A DNA stretch of 64,000 nucleotides from assembly GCA_003244255.1 (NCBI GenBank), contig QHCD01000067.1, positions 35,943 to 99,942 on the forward strand. Direction: 5' to 3'. The notes under the pieces were generated by a model, which saw nothing but the letters and a program-made list of their open reading frames with translations, searched no databases and was not told the DNA's origin. Made by a program: the position numbers and the translations under genes. This document shows positions 34,673 through 45,508 of this stretch, one piece after another (the first letter of the stretch is position 1; each line of letters starts with the position of its first letter). This DNA comes from Pseudonocardiales bacterium. Its GTDB lineage: Bacteria > Actinomycetota > Actinomycetes > Mycobacteriales > QHCD01.

Positions 34673-35764
34673 TCACCGGCAACGGTCCTGCACCCAGTCT
34701 GCCAGGACGGCAGCCGGGTCGGCGGCGAAGATCGCCCGGCCGGCCTCGACCAGGGCGGCACGGTCGGCACCGGGATGCCGCAGCCGCTCGACGTGTGCGC
34801 GCAGCGCGTCGTCGTCGCCGGCCCAGGCGGCCAGACCGGCCGCCGCGAGCGCAGCGACGGCAGGACCGCCGTGTCCGGGGATCGGGCGGTGGGCGATCAC
34901 CGGCAGCCCGCTGGCGAGCGCCTCCAGGCACATGCTGCCGCCGGCGTTGTCGATCAGCACGGTGGCAGCGGCGAAGATGTCGGGCAGGTCGTCGCGCCAG
35001 CCGAGCGCGATCGCGCCCGGCACGCGGCCGGCCGCGGTTTGCAGCGCCTCGTTCTGCCCGCAGAGCACCACCGGGCGAATGCCGGGCAGGCCGACCAGCT
35101 CCGCAGCAATGTGCTCGGCCGATCCGACTCCCCACGATCCCGTCGACACGATCACGGCCTGGTCGCCGTCGCCGAGGCCGAGCCGCCGAGCACCGCGGCA
35201 TGGGTTGGCGCCCAGCAGGAACCGCTCGTCCACGACCGGTCCGGGCGCCAGGGCCGGCTTGCCTGTGCGTTCGGCGGCCTGCTCGGCCAGCGCCGGGAAC
35301 AGGGTGAGGAACAGGTCGTTGCCGGCGTCCAGCCAGAGCGCATGGGCCACCGCCTCGGTGACCACGACGGCGGCGATCGCGTCCAGCCGGCCGCTGGCGC
35401 GCAGCCGCCCGGTGACTTGGCCGGCGAGGTGGAACGTCGAGACCACGACGGTGGGCCGGTAGTCGCGGATCACCGGTGCCAGCCGGCTGGCCGCCAGCAT
35501 GACCAGCGGCGAGGTGCTCGGCTGCACGTGGTCGCGCGGCACGAAGAACACCCGGTAGATCAGGTCGTAGAGCCAGGGCGCCGAGCGCAGCATCCAGGCG
35601 TAACCACGGCGCAGTGCCGGGCCGATGTGCGCGGGCAGCACCTGCAGCAGGTCGACGACCTGGCTGTCCGCGCCCTGACGTCGCAGCCGCCGCGCCAGCT
35701 CGTCGGCCACCTGGTCATGCCCGGCACCCATGCTCGCCGTCAGCACCAGGTACCGCTGCTGCAT
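34673..35764 (-). CDS. Glycosyltransferase, MGDG-synthase/UgtP-like (GT28)
   Basis: A GT-B glycosyltransferase of 363 residues: N-terminal YLVLTASMGAGHDQVADELARRL is the MGDG synthase motif (G-x-G-H), and STFHLAGQVTGRLRASGRL matches the second N-domain segment. The C-domain has [20 protein letters not shown] and the sugar-nucleotide site NAGGSMCLEALASGLPVIAHRPIPGHGG. It likely transfers a sugar to a lipid at the inner membrane face, making glycolipid; donor and acceptor are not provable. ATG 35764 follows a GGGGAC site. It is divergent from the deacetylase gene, with 26 bases between starts. Confidence 0.85.
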   Translation of the reverse strand: MQQRYLVLTASMGAGHDQVADELARRLRRQGADSQVVDLLQVLPAHIGPALRRGYAWMLRSAPWLYDLIYRVFFVPRDHVQPSTSPLVMLAASRLAPVIRDYRPTVVVSTFHLAGQVTGRLRASGRLDAIAAVVVTEAVAHALWLDAGNDLFLTLFPALAEQAAERTGKPALAPGPVVDERFLLGANPCRGARRLGLGDGDQAVIVSTGSWGVGSAEHIAAELVGLPGIRPVVLCGQNEALQTAAGRVPGAIALGWRDDLPDIFAAATVLIDNAGGSMCLEALASGLPVIAHRPIPGHGGPAVAALAAAGLAAWAGDDDALRAHVERLRHPGADRAALVEAGRAIFAADPAAVLADWVQDRCR

Positions 35765-35790
35765 CGACCCGTCCCCTACGCTGTCGCCCC

Positions 35791-36555
35791 GTGCGCTTCG
35801 TGCCCGCTGCCCTGCCTGCTGTCCTGCCACTCGCCGGCGCCGCCGTCGCGGCCGCACAGATCTTGCCAGCCGCGAGCTGGCTCCCGCCCGTCCGGGCCCT
35901 CACGCCACGCCTGGCCGGGCGAGGGCGGGCCGATCACGTCGCTCTGACCTTCGACGACGGGCCCGATCCGGCGTCGACGCCGCGGTTCCTGGACGCGCTG
36001 GAGGATCTCGGCGTCGCCGCGACCTTCTTCTGCGTCGGGGAGATGGCGCAGCGGAATCCCGAACTGGTGCGGGAGACCTCCGCCCGCGGGCACGAGGTCG
36101 CGGTGCACGGCTGGTACCACCGCAACCAGTTGTTCCGCCCGGCCGGCGTCCCCGGACAGATCGGGCGGGCCGCGCAGCTCCTCGGCGACCTGACCGGAGC
36201 GCCGCCGACCTGGTACCGCCCGCCCTATGGCGTCGTCACCGGGCAGGCGTTGCTGGCGGCCGGACGGGCGCGACTGCACCCGGTGCTCTGGACGGTGTGG
36301 GCCAAGGACTGGACGGCCGACACCACGCCGGGGACGGTCGAGTCCAGGGTCCGGCCGGGCCTGGTCGGCGGCGCCACCGTGCTACTACACGACACCGACG
36401 CCTACGCCGCGCCGGGCTGCTGGCGCGCCACCCTGGGCGCACTCGCGCCGATCGTGCGGACCTGCCAGGCCCGCGGCCTGCACGTCGGCCCGCTGGGCGA
36501 GCACGGTGTCGCACCCGCCCGAGCCGTCAGCGTCGACGACGATCGAGGTCCATGA
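35791..36555 (+). CDS. Polysaccharide deacetylase (NodB/CE4 family)
   Basis: A 254-residue CE4 metal-dependent deacetylase. An N-terminal hydrophobic stretch (ALPAVLPLAGAAVAAAQILP) probably serves as signal or anchor, so it likely acts outside the membrane. Motifs: LTFDDGPDPASTPRFLD (catalytic and metal Asp), HEVAVHGWYHRN (metal histidines, H-x3-H), WYRPPYGVVT, and the later VLLHDTD. It removes acetyl groups from N-acetylated sugar polymers or glycolipids. I chose GTG 35791; a longer frame upstream would overlap the divergent glycosyltransferase. The pairing suggests work on the same glycoconjugate. That is an inference. Confidence 0.88.
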   Translation: MRFVPAALPAVLPLAGAAVAAAQILPAASWLPPVRALTPRLAGRGRADHVALTFDDGPDPASTPRFLDALEDLGVAATFFCVGEMAQRNPELVRETSARGHEVAVHGWYHRNQLFRPAGVPGQIGRAAQLLGDLTGAPPTWYRPPYGVVTGQALLAAGRARLHPVLWTVWAKDWTADTTPGTVESRVRPGLVGGATVLLHDTDAYAAPGCWRATLGALAPIVRTCQARGLHVGPLGEHGVAPARAVSVDDDRGP

Positions 36556-37824
36556 TCAGCGGCCGTACGGTGGCGCCTGCGGTGGCCCTTCGTGTGCGGG
36601 GTCGGCGTCGGACCCGGCGCCGGGCGGCACCGCAGGGCGAGCCGCCGGGACGTCGACGTGCGGTACCGGCGGCAGGCTGACGCCGGAACTCTGCTCCTCG
36701 GGCAGGCCAGCATGGGCCTCGAGGCTGTCCGGGTCGTTGTCGGAGGCACGGAGCGCCTCTGGTTGCAGGGCGGCCGGGGGCAGGTTGGAGTCGAACCAGT
36801 CGCTGGTGTCCAGGCCGGTGTCGCCGACCGGTCCCTCGGCCGGGCCGTTGCCGGCCTCGGTGAGCCACGATGACCCGCTGGCATCGGAGTCGCCGGCCAC
36901 ACCGGTCATCCGGGTGAGTCCCTCGAGTGCCTTGGTGAACTCGCTCGGGACGATCCAGAGCTTGTTGGCGTCGCCCTGCGCGATCTGCGGCAGCGTCTGC
37001 AAGTACTGGTAAGCAAGGAGTTTCGGGTCCGGGTTTGCGGCGTGGATCGAGGCGAACACGGTCTCGATCGCCTTCGCCTGGCCCTGCGAGGACAGGTACC
37101 GGGCCGCCCGCTCACCCTCGGCGCGCAGGATCCGGCTCTGCCGCTCGGCCTCGGCGGCGAGGATCGCTGCCGTCTTCTGCCCCTCGGCGGAGAGGATCTG
37201 TGACGCCTTCTGCCCTTCCGCTGTCTTGATCGCGGACTCGCGCGCGCCCTCGGCCTGCAGGATCATCGCGCGCTTGTCCCGATCGGCGCGCATCTGCTTC
37301 TCCATCGAGTCCTGGATCGACGCGGGCGGATCGATGGCCTTCAGCTCGACCCGTGCGACCCGGATCCCCCAGCGGCCGGTGGCCTCATCGAGCTCGCCAC
37401 GCAGCCGGCCGTTGATGTTGTCGCGGGAGGTCAGCGCCTCCTCAAGGTTCATCCCGCCGACGACGTTGCGCAGCGTGGTAATCGTGAGCTGCTCGACGGC
37501 CTGGATGAAGTTGGCGATCTCATAGATCGCCGCCCGCGGATCGGTGACCTGAAAGTAGATGACCGTGTCGATGTTCACGGTCAGGTTGTCCGAGGTGATC
37601 ACCGGTTGCGGCGGGAACGACACGACCTGCTCACGCAGGTCGATGGTCGCGCGCACTCGATCGACGAACGGTGCCAGGAACGAGATGCCGGGCGGCAGCA
37701 CGCGCATGAACCGGCCCAGCCGCTCGACGACCGCCGCCCGGGCCTGCGGCACGATCCGCACCGAGCGGACCAGCGTGACGACGACCAGGACCACGATGAC
37801 GGCAAGAACGATCCAAAGGGCCAC
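36556..37824 (-). CDS. SPFH/band-7 membrane protein (stomatin-like, QmcA type)
   Basis: A 422-residue protein: a single N-terminal helix (LWIVLAVIVVLVVVTLVRSV), the SPFH domain (about 20-190, AVVERLGRFMRVLPPGISFLAPFVDRVRATIDLREQVVSF), then an Ala/Glu-rich coiled-coil (AEGQKASQILSAEGQKTAAILAAEAERQSRIL), then a variable acidic tail of about 110 residues rich in Pro, Asp and Ser. I prefer GTG 37824 because it overlaps the NfeD stop (TAGTG) and follows GGGGAGA. Membrane microdomain scaffold, possibly in hopanoid-rich patches. It corresponds in order to mycobacterial Rv1488. Confidence 0.9.
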   Translation of the reverse strand: MALWIVLAVIVVLVVVTLVRSVRIVPQARAAVVERLGRFMRVLPPGISFLAPFVDRVRATIDLREQVVSFPPQPVITSDNLTVNIDTVIYFQVTDPRAAIYEIANFIQAVEQLTITTLRNVVGGMNLEEALTSRDNINGRLRGELDEATGRWGIRVARVELKAIDPPASIQDSMEKQMRADRDKRAMILQAEGARESAIKTAEGQKASQILSAEGQKTAAILAAEAERQSRILRAEGERAARYLSSQGQAKAIETVFASIHAANPDPKLLAYQYLQTLPQIAQGDANKLWIVPSEFTKALEGLTRMTGVAGDSDASGSSWLTEAGNGPAEGPVGDTGLDTSDWFDSNLPPAALQPEALRASDNDPDSLEAHAGLPEEQSSGVSLPPVPHVDVPAARPAVPPGAGSDADPAHEGPPQAPPYGR

Positions 37825-38261
37825 TACATGTCTCCCCACACGACGGCGGTGGCGCCGTTGATCTCCATGACCTTGACGGTGCTACCGACGTCGAGGGTGG
37901 TCGCGCCGTCATAGGACGTCGCCGACCAGGTGTCGCCGCCGATCTTGACTCGCCCGGAGCGACCGTCGACGGGCTCCAGGACGACGGCCTCCTTGCCGAT
38001 CAGGCCCTCGATGCCGGTCTTCGTATGCGGCGCGGCGGCGAGCATGTGACGACGCAGCGCCGGCCGGACCAGCGCCAGCAGGGCGATGCTCGCCACGGCG
38101 AAGACCACGACCTGGATCACGAGCGCGGCACCCACGGCCCCCGCGATGTCGGCAGCGAGCGCGCCACCGGCGAACATGGTGAGCACGAATTCCAACGGCG
38201 CCAGTGCCTCCGCGATGGCGAGAACGCCCGCCGCGATCAACCAGAGGAGCCACGCCGCCAT
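37824..38261 (-). CDS. NfeD-like membrane protein
   Basis: A 145-residue NfeD family protein: two or three helices (LLWLIAAGVLAIAEALAPLEFVLTMFAGGALAADIAG, then VIQVVVFAVASIALLALV) and a C-terminal OB-fold domain (GIEGLIGKEAVVLEPVDGRSGRVKIGGDTWSATSYDGATTLDVGSTVKVMEINGATAVV). It partners with SPFH proteins, and here its TAG overlaps the GTG of the SPFH gene. It matches the place of Rv1487 in the mycobacterial order. Confidence 0.92.
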   Translation of the reverse strand: MAAWLLWLIAAGVLAIAEALAPLEFVLTMFAGGALAADIAGAVGAALVIQVVVFAVASIALLALVRPALRRHMLAAAPHTKTGIEGLIGKEAVVLEPVDGRSGRVKIGGDTWSATSYDGATTLDVGSTVKVMEINGATAVVWGDM

Positions 38262-38347
38262 CCACTCATCGTGCCACGAACATCGCTTGGGGTGGCGGGC
38301 GCAGGTCGGCCCGAGGATGCCTGGGACGGCGCCGTAGGCTCGCGGTC

Positions 38348-39097
38348 ATGTGTCGCTCGGGTCTGCTCGTCGCGTGGATCGCGGCCTGGCTGGACGGTCG
38401 CGTGTCCTACGACGCCGCCGTCGCGGCCATCACCGGCCCGGACGCGCCGCATCGCGTCGTCGGCCTGCCCCACTCAGACAGCAGCCGCGACGACCAGGCG
38501 GTTCCCCTCGGCTGGCTGCTCGGCGAGGTCCGGTCCCGCCGCTGCGGATCGCCACGCCTGGTGCTGCCGGCGCCCGGCGATCCGCGTGGCCTACCGGTCG
38601 CCACGGAGTTCACCGGTGCGGCCCTCGACGCGGGCGAGGCCGCAGTATGCGGTGAGTACGGCCTCGTTCCTCACGTGACCGGCGGCCACGGCGACCTCGT
38701 CACCTGGTGCGTCTTCGCCGTGCCGCCCGCACGCGCCGACACGCTCTCCCCCGCCGAGGCGTCCCACGATCTCGACGACGCCCTGCGCGCCGTGACCGCG
38801 GAGCTCGTCGAACTGGATGTGCCGAGCTGGCGTACTGATCTCGCCGGCGCGCTGTCCGTGGCCCGCCGGCCGACCGGGGTCAATCTGCCGCCCGGCCACG
38901 ACCAGCGGGCCCGCGCCCTGCTTACCCGCGCCGATCAGCTGACGGCGGTGCTCCGGCTCGCCGACGCCGATACACCCGGCGGAGCGGTAACCGCCGACGA
39001 GGCGCAGCGGCGGACGCAGGCGCTGTCCCCGCTGCGCACGGCCGTCCGCCGGGCCAGGCTCGCCTCCTACAACGCAGCCCTCGCGCACGCCACCTGA
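38348..39097 (+). CDS. Conserved actinobacterial hypothetical protein
   Basis: A 249-residue soluble protein of unknown function. It starts MCRSGLLVAWIAAWLDGRVSYDAAVAAITG, followed by AVPLGWLLGEVRSRRC, GGHGDLVTWCVFAVPP, and a helical C-terminal half (DLDDALRAVTAELVELDVPSWRTDLAGAL). By position and strand, between hemH and NfeD and opposite to both, it corresponds to Rv1486c of M. tuberculosis. That is a positional inference; I could not compare sequences. It is divergent from NfeD. Confidence 0.7.
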   Translation: MCRSGLLVAWIAAWLDGRVSYDAAVAAITGPDAPHRVVGLPHSDSSRDDQAVPLGWLLGEVRSRRCGSPRLVLPAPGDPRGLPVATEFTGAALDAGEAAVCGEYGLVPHVTGGHGDLVTWCVFAVPPARADTLSPAEASHDLDDALRAVTAELVELDVPSWRTDLAGALSVARRPTGVNLPPGHDQRARALLTRADQLTAVLRLADADTPGGAVTADEAQRRTQALSPLRTAVRRARLASYNAALAHAT

Positions 39098-39229
39098 CGC
39101 GAAGCCGGTTGCGCCCGCCGCCGCCTCGATGCCAGGCTGATGAGCGAGATGCTGAGCTGACGCCCCCGTCGCCCGCGCCCGAGGCCTTATGCCCGGCGGG
39201 CCGCCGCACCGATCCGCCGGTGGTGTCCC

Positions 39230-40828
<1,599 letters not shown>

Positions 40829-40849
40829 CCCGACGCCCATCCCACCCCC

Positions 40850-40919
40850 TTGCGCCGAGATCCGGATTTACCACCGCGGATGGTGCGCAGACCGGTGGCA
40901 AATCCGGATCTCGGCGCAA
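40850..40919. repeat. Long perfect-type inverted repeat
   Basis: Arms of 26 bases (40850-40875 and 40894-40919) with a single mismatch, around an 18-base loop. The outer half reads TTGCGCCGAGATCCGGATTT and its complement. It lies between the convergent ABC-F and hemH genes and has no T-run. It could be a two-way terminator or a small mobile palindrome. A second palindrome of the same design lies at 58425-58486. Confidence 0.9.
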
Positions 40920-40950
40920 CATCACCGTGCGCCCGCCCGCACGGGACCGC

Positions 40951-41979
40951 TCAGCCGGTCCGGGCCGGCCACCCGCTCGGGCAGCAGCCGGCCGGACACA
41001 CGTCGTGCGAGGGGCCCATGGCGCCGATCGCGAGCTTGGGAGATCCGGCGTCGGTCCGTTCCCGGACGAGTTCGCGCACCATCGCGACGAACCGAGGGTC
41101 GTCGCCGGCGGTCGCGGCGCGGGCGAAGCGGATGCCGGCCCGTTCCGCCGTCCGGGCCGCCTCGATGTCGAGATCCCAGGCCACCTCGAGATGATCGCTG
41201 ACGAACCCGATCGGCGACACGACGACGCCCGGAACCCCGGCCGCCGCGAGTTCAGTGATCCGGTCGCTCACGTCCGGCTTCAACCACGCGACGCTCGGCG
41301 GCCCGCTACGGCTCTGCCAGACCAGCTCGTGTTCGCCGCCGGGCGCTGCAGCCGACGCAACCAGTCGGGCGGCCTCGGCCAGCTCGGCGACGTACAGGCT
41401 GCCGTCGGGTCCGCTCGCCTGCGCCATCGCCACCGGGATGCTGTGGGCCGTGAACAGCAGCCGAGTGCCGGCCGGCATCCCCGAGAACGCCTGCCGCACG
41501 GCGTCGACGTTCGGGGCGATGAATCCAGGATGGTTGAAGTAGTGCCGGATCTTGTCGATGGCCGGTGCATCGACGCCAACCTGCTCCCGCGCCGCGGCGA
41601 TGTCGTTCTGGTACTGCCGGCATGCCGAGAACGAGCCGTAGGCGCTCGTGACGAACGCGAGCGCGCGCCGCACGCCGTCGTCACGCATCACGCGCACCGT
41701 GTCGGCGAGGTACGGCGACCAGTTGCGGTTTCCCCAGTACATAGGCAAATCCAGGCCGTTCGCGGCGAAGTCGTCGCGCAGCGCGGCGAGCAGGGCGCGG
41801 TTCTGGTCGTTGATCGGGGAGACGCCGTCGAAGTGGTAGTAGTGCTCGGCGACCGCGGCGAGCCGCTCGTCGGGGATGCCGCGGCCACGCGTCACGTTGC
41901 GCAGGAACGGCATGACGTCGTCGCGACCCTCCGGCCCGCCGAAGGACACCAGCACCAGCGCGTCGTACGAGTTGCTCAT
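40951..41979 (-). CDS. hemH: Coproporphyrin/protoporphyrin ferrochelatase
   Basis: A 342-residue ferrochelatase that inserts iron into the porphyrin ring; in actinobacteria the substrate is normally coproporphyrin III (CpfC). Family marks: ALVLVSFGGPEGRDDVMPFLRNVT near the start, LLFTAHSIPVAMA with the metal-site His, and VVSPIGFVSDHLEVAWDLDIEA with the Glu. The C-terminal CPAGCC with an earlier cysteine in FSACRQYQND fits the [2Fe-2S] cluster of actinobacterial enzymes. ATG 41979. It is third gene of the fabG1-inhA-hemH unit, as in mycobacteria. Confidence 0.92.
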   Translation of the reverse strand: MSNSYDALVLVSFGGPEGRDDVMPFLRNVTRGRGIPDERLAAVAEHYYHFDGVSPINDQNRALLAALRDDFAANGLDLPMYWGNRNWSPYLADTVRVMRDDGVRRALAFVTSAYGSFSACRQYQNDIAAAREQVGVDAPAIDKIRHYFNHPGFIAPNVDAVRQAFSGMPAGTRLLFTAHSIPVAMAQASGPDGSLYVAELAEAARLVASAAAPGGEHELVWQSRSGPPSVAWLKPDVSDRITELAAAGVPGVVVSPIGFVSDHLEVAWDLDIEAARTAERAGIRFARAATAGDDPRFVAMVRELVRERTDAGSPKLAIGAMGPSHDVCPAGCCPSGWPARTG

Positions 41980-42010
41980 GCCGCCTCAGCGGCAAGGATT
42001 GCCTCGGCGG

Positions 42011-42796
42011 TCACGCGCCGACCGCGTGATAGCCGCCGTCGACGTGGATGATCTCGCCGGTCGTCGCGGGCAGCAGGTCCGAGAGCAGCGCAACGGTCGC
42101 TGTGGCGGCCGGCGCGAAGTCGCTGTGGTTCCAGCCGAGTGGCGCTCGCTCGTTCCACGCGTCGTCGAAGACGTCGGCGCCCGGGATGCTGCGCTTGGCC
42201 ATCGACTGCAACGGTCCTGCGCTCACCAGGTTGACGCGCACGCCGCGCGGCCCGAGCTCGCGGGCGAGGTACCGCGTCGCCGACTCCAAGCCAGCTTTCG
42301 CGACGCCCATCCAGCCGTACGCCGGCCACGCCACGCTCGCGTCGAAGTCGAACCCCACCACCGAGGCACCGCCGCCGCCGACCAGCGGCAGGCAGGCGCG
42401 GATCAGCGCCGCGAACGACCACGTCGACACCTGCAGTGCCGTCGCGGCGTCGGACCACGCCACGTCGACGAAGCCGTCGCCCATCGCCGCCTGCGGCGCA
42501 AAGGCGATCGCGTGGACGACACCGTCGATGCCGTCGACGTGTTCGCGCAGCCGTTCGGCCAGCGTCGCGAGATGCTCGTCGTGGGTGACGTCGAGTACGA
42601 CCACCGGCGCCGGCTGCGGCAGCCGGCCCACGATCCGTCTGGTGATCGAGAGCCCACGCCCGAAGTTGGAGACGACGACCTGTGCGCCGTGCTGCTGCGC
42701 CGCCTTCGCGACGGCGAAGCCGATCGATGCCTCGGTGAGTACGCCGGCCACCAGAACCCGCTTGCCTGCCAGCAGACCTGCCACGCCGTCTCCCAT
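42011..42796 (-). CDS. inhA: Enoyl-ACP reductase (FabI/InhA)
   Basis: A 261-residue NADH-dependent enoyl-[acyl carrier protein] reductase that performs the last step of fatty acid elongation. The start LAGKRVLVAGVLTEASIGFAVAKAA is the divergent SDR cofactor motif of FabI. VHAIAFAPQAAMGDGFVDV follows, with catalytic Tyr and Lys in YGWMGVAKAGLES (Y-x6-K). The late segment VRVNLVSAGPLQSMAKRSIPG fits InhA. ATG 42796 lies 7 bases after the fabG1 stop. InhA here need not mean mycolic acids; no mycolate genes are in the window. Confidence 0.92.
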   Translation of the reverse strand: MGDGVAGLLAGKRVLVAGVLTEASIGFAVAKAAQQHGAQVVVSNFGRGLSITRRIVGRLPQPAPVVVLDVTHDEHLATLAERLREHVDGIDGVVHAIAFAPQAAMGDGFVDVAWSDAATALQVSTWSFAALIRACLPLVGGGGASVVGFDFDASVAWPAYGWMGVAKAGLESATRYLARELGPRGVRVNLVSAGPLQSMAKRSIPGADVFDDAWNERAPLGWNHSDFAPAATATVALLSDLLPATTGEIIHVDGGYHAVGA

Positions 42797-42803
42797 CAGC
42801 TGA

Positions 42804-43514
<711 letters not shown>

Positions 43515-43595
43515 TCACCTCCGCGCCGGACGACGGTTCGCCCACCCGGGCCGTCGTTCCCCCACGGCCGCCCGCCGAGGCTACCGGTGAACCGG

Positions 43596-44558
43596 CTACA
43601 GCAGCCGGCCGCCCCACATCAGCGAGAGGCCCGCCGCAACGAAGGCGAGCAGCGCGCCGATGCCGGTCAGCCACGCCGTCACCTCGCGGCGGGCGCTGGT
43701 GTAGCCGATCTGGCTGCCGAGGTTCGCATAGATGCTCCGCAGTTCCCCGCCCGACGCCGCCGCGTGGAAGCTGCCGCCGGTCTGGCTCGCGATCGCGCGC
43801 ATGGTGTCGGTGTCGACCGGCACCGGCTGTCGCACGCCCTCGAGCTCGATCGCGCCCTCCGGCGTGCCGAACGCGATCGTCGAGACCGGGATCTTCGCCG
43901 TCTTCGCCGCCTGGATGCCCTCGACGACACTGCGACCGACCGTGCGGGCGCCGTCGGAGAGCATGATGATCCGCGCTGGTGCGGTCTGCGGAGTCCCGCC
44001 GGCCGGCAGCTGCTTCTGGAAGTTCTGCACCGCACCGACGGCGGCCGCAATCGCGTCGCCGGTCGCGGTCGACGGGCCGAGCGTGAGGTCCCTGATCGCG
44101 GCCTGGACCTTGTTGCGATCGGTCGTCGGGCTCACCGCGACGGCCACCGTTCCGGAGAACGAGGCGAGCCCGACGTTGATCCGCTGGGGCAGCAGGGAGA
44201 CGAATTCGGTCGCCGCCTTCTGTGCTGCCTTGATTCTGGTGGGCGTGACGTCGTCGGCACCCATGGACAGCGACACGTCGATCACTAGCATCACGGTGGC
44301 CCGGTCGCGCGCCACCTTCACCTGCTTGGTCGGCCGCGCCATCGCGACGGTCAACGTGGCCAGGGACAGCACGAGCAGGGCAAAGGCGACGTGCCGCCGC
44401 CACCCTGGCCGGCGAGGAGCGATCGACGACAGCAGCGCGACGTTGGTGAACCGCGCCGCGTAACGCTTGCGGCGCAGCTGCAACAACACGTAGACGGCGG
44501 CGAACCCGGCCACGGCGAGGAACAGCCACAGCCACTGCGGAGCCAGGAACGTCTTCAT
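43596..44558 (-). CDS. VWA-domain membrane protein (BatA-like)
   Basis: A 320-residue protein with two N-terminal helices (LWLFLAVAGFAAVYVLLQL and FALLVLSLATLTVAMA), a von Willebrand A domain with intact metal site (VMLVIDVSLSMGADDV: D-x-S-x-S), and a final helix (WLTGIGALLAFVAAGLSLMW). This is the BatA architecture that goes with MoxR and DUF58. Its start overlaps the DUF58 stop (ATGA). It corresponds to Rv1481, a membrane protein in the moxR1 operon. It may help assemble or activate envelope proteins. Confidence 0.9.
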   Translation of the reverse strand: MKTFLAPQWLWLFLAVAGFAAVYVLLQLRRKRYAARFTNVALLSSIAPRRPGWRRHVAFALLVLSLATLTVAMARPTKQVKVARDRATVMLVIDVSLSMGADDVTPTRIKAAQKAATEFVSLLPQRINVGLASFSGTVAVAVSPTTDRNKVQAAIRDLTLGPSTATGDAIAAAVGAVQNFQKQLPAGGTPQTAPARIIMLSDGARTVGRSVVEGIQAAKTAKIPVSTIAFGTPEGAIELEGVRQPVPVDTDTMRAIASQTGGSFHAAASGGELRSIYANLGSQIGYTSARREVTAWLTGIGALLAFVAAGLSLMWGGRLL

Positions 44559-45508
44559 CTCACCGCCCCGTTCGCCGCGCCGCGCCGCCGGGCCCCGACG
44601 AACCGCACGATGTCCACCAGCCAGTCGCGGTCGGTCGAGAGGGTGAGATGTCCGGCGCCGGCCCGGCGCAGCGCGGCCGCGATCTCGGCACGTTCGGCTC
44701 GCGCCGCGGCGGCGTACCGCTCGCGCACCTGCCGACGCGAGGTCTGCACCTCCACCTCCGCGCCGTCCTCGGGGTCGACCATCGTCAGCAGGCCGACGGC
44801 GGCGAGATCGAGCTCACGCGGATCGACGATCTCGATCGCGAGCACCTCGTGCCGGCCGGCAAGCCCGCGCAGCGGCCGCTCCCACGATCGATCGCCGAGG
44901 AAGTCGGAGATCACCACGACGAGGCCGCGTCGCCGCGCCGGGCGGCGGAGCAGCTCGATCGTGGCGGCCAGGTCCCCCCGCCGACCCTGCTCCGATCGCG
45001 GGATACCGGCGACCTGCCTGATCAGGCGCTGCGCGTGAGCGCGTCCGGAGAGCGCCGGAGAGCGAGTCACGTCCAGGCCCGAGGTGATCAGCGCGCCGAC
45101 CCGGTTGCCGCCGTGCTGGGTGAGGTAGATGACGGCGGCCATGCCGGCGACCGCCAGTTCCCGCTTCTCGCAGGCGGCGGTGCCGAAATCCAGACTGGGC
45201 GAGAGGTCAACGACGATCCACGTCTCGAGCTCCCGATCGGCGATGGTCTGTCGCACGTGCGGCACCGTCGTGCGTGCGGTGACCGGCCAGTCCATGTGGC
45301 GGACGTCGTCGCCGGGGTGATAGACCCGCGACTCCCCAGCCTCGCTGCCCGGGCCGGGCACCAGCCCCAGGTGATTGCCCTGCAACAGCCCGTCCAGGCG
45401 GCGCCGCACGGTGAGCTCCAGCTTGCCGAGCACGGAGTCGACCGGGCGCGCCGGCAGCATCGACGGCGGGCCGGTTCTCACCTCGGACCGATCGGGCATC
45501 GGGCTCAC
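44555..45508 (-). CDS. DUF58 protein
   Basis: A 317-residue cytoplasmic protein with the DUF58 signature: SRVYHPGDDVRHMDWPVTARTTVPHVRQTIADRELETWIVVDLSPSLDFG. The second part is a VWA-like fold (VVVISDFLGDRSWERPLRGL). GTG 45508 overlaps the moxR stop (GTGA) and the end overlaps the VWA gene. It probably bridges the MoxR ATPase and the membrane VWA protein. It corresponds to Rv1480. Confidence 0.9.
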   Translation of the reverse strand: MSPMPDRSEVRTGPPSMLPARPVDSVLGKLELTVRRRLDGLLQGNHLGLVPGPGSEAGESRVYHPGDDVRHMDWPVTARTTVPHVRQTIADRELETWIVVDLSPSLDFGTAACEKRELAVAGMAAVIYLTQHGGNRVGALITSGLDVTRSPALSGRAHAQRLIRQVAGIPRSEQGRRGDLAATIELLRRPARRRGLVVVISDFLGDRSWERPLRGLAGRHEVLAIEIVDPRELDLAAVGLLTMVDPEDGAEVEVQTSRRQVRERYAAAARAERAEIAAALRRAGAGHLTLSTDRDWLVDIVRFVGARRRGAANGAVR

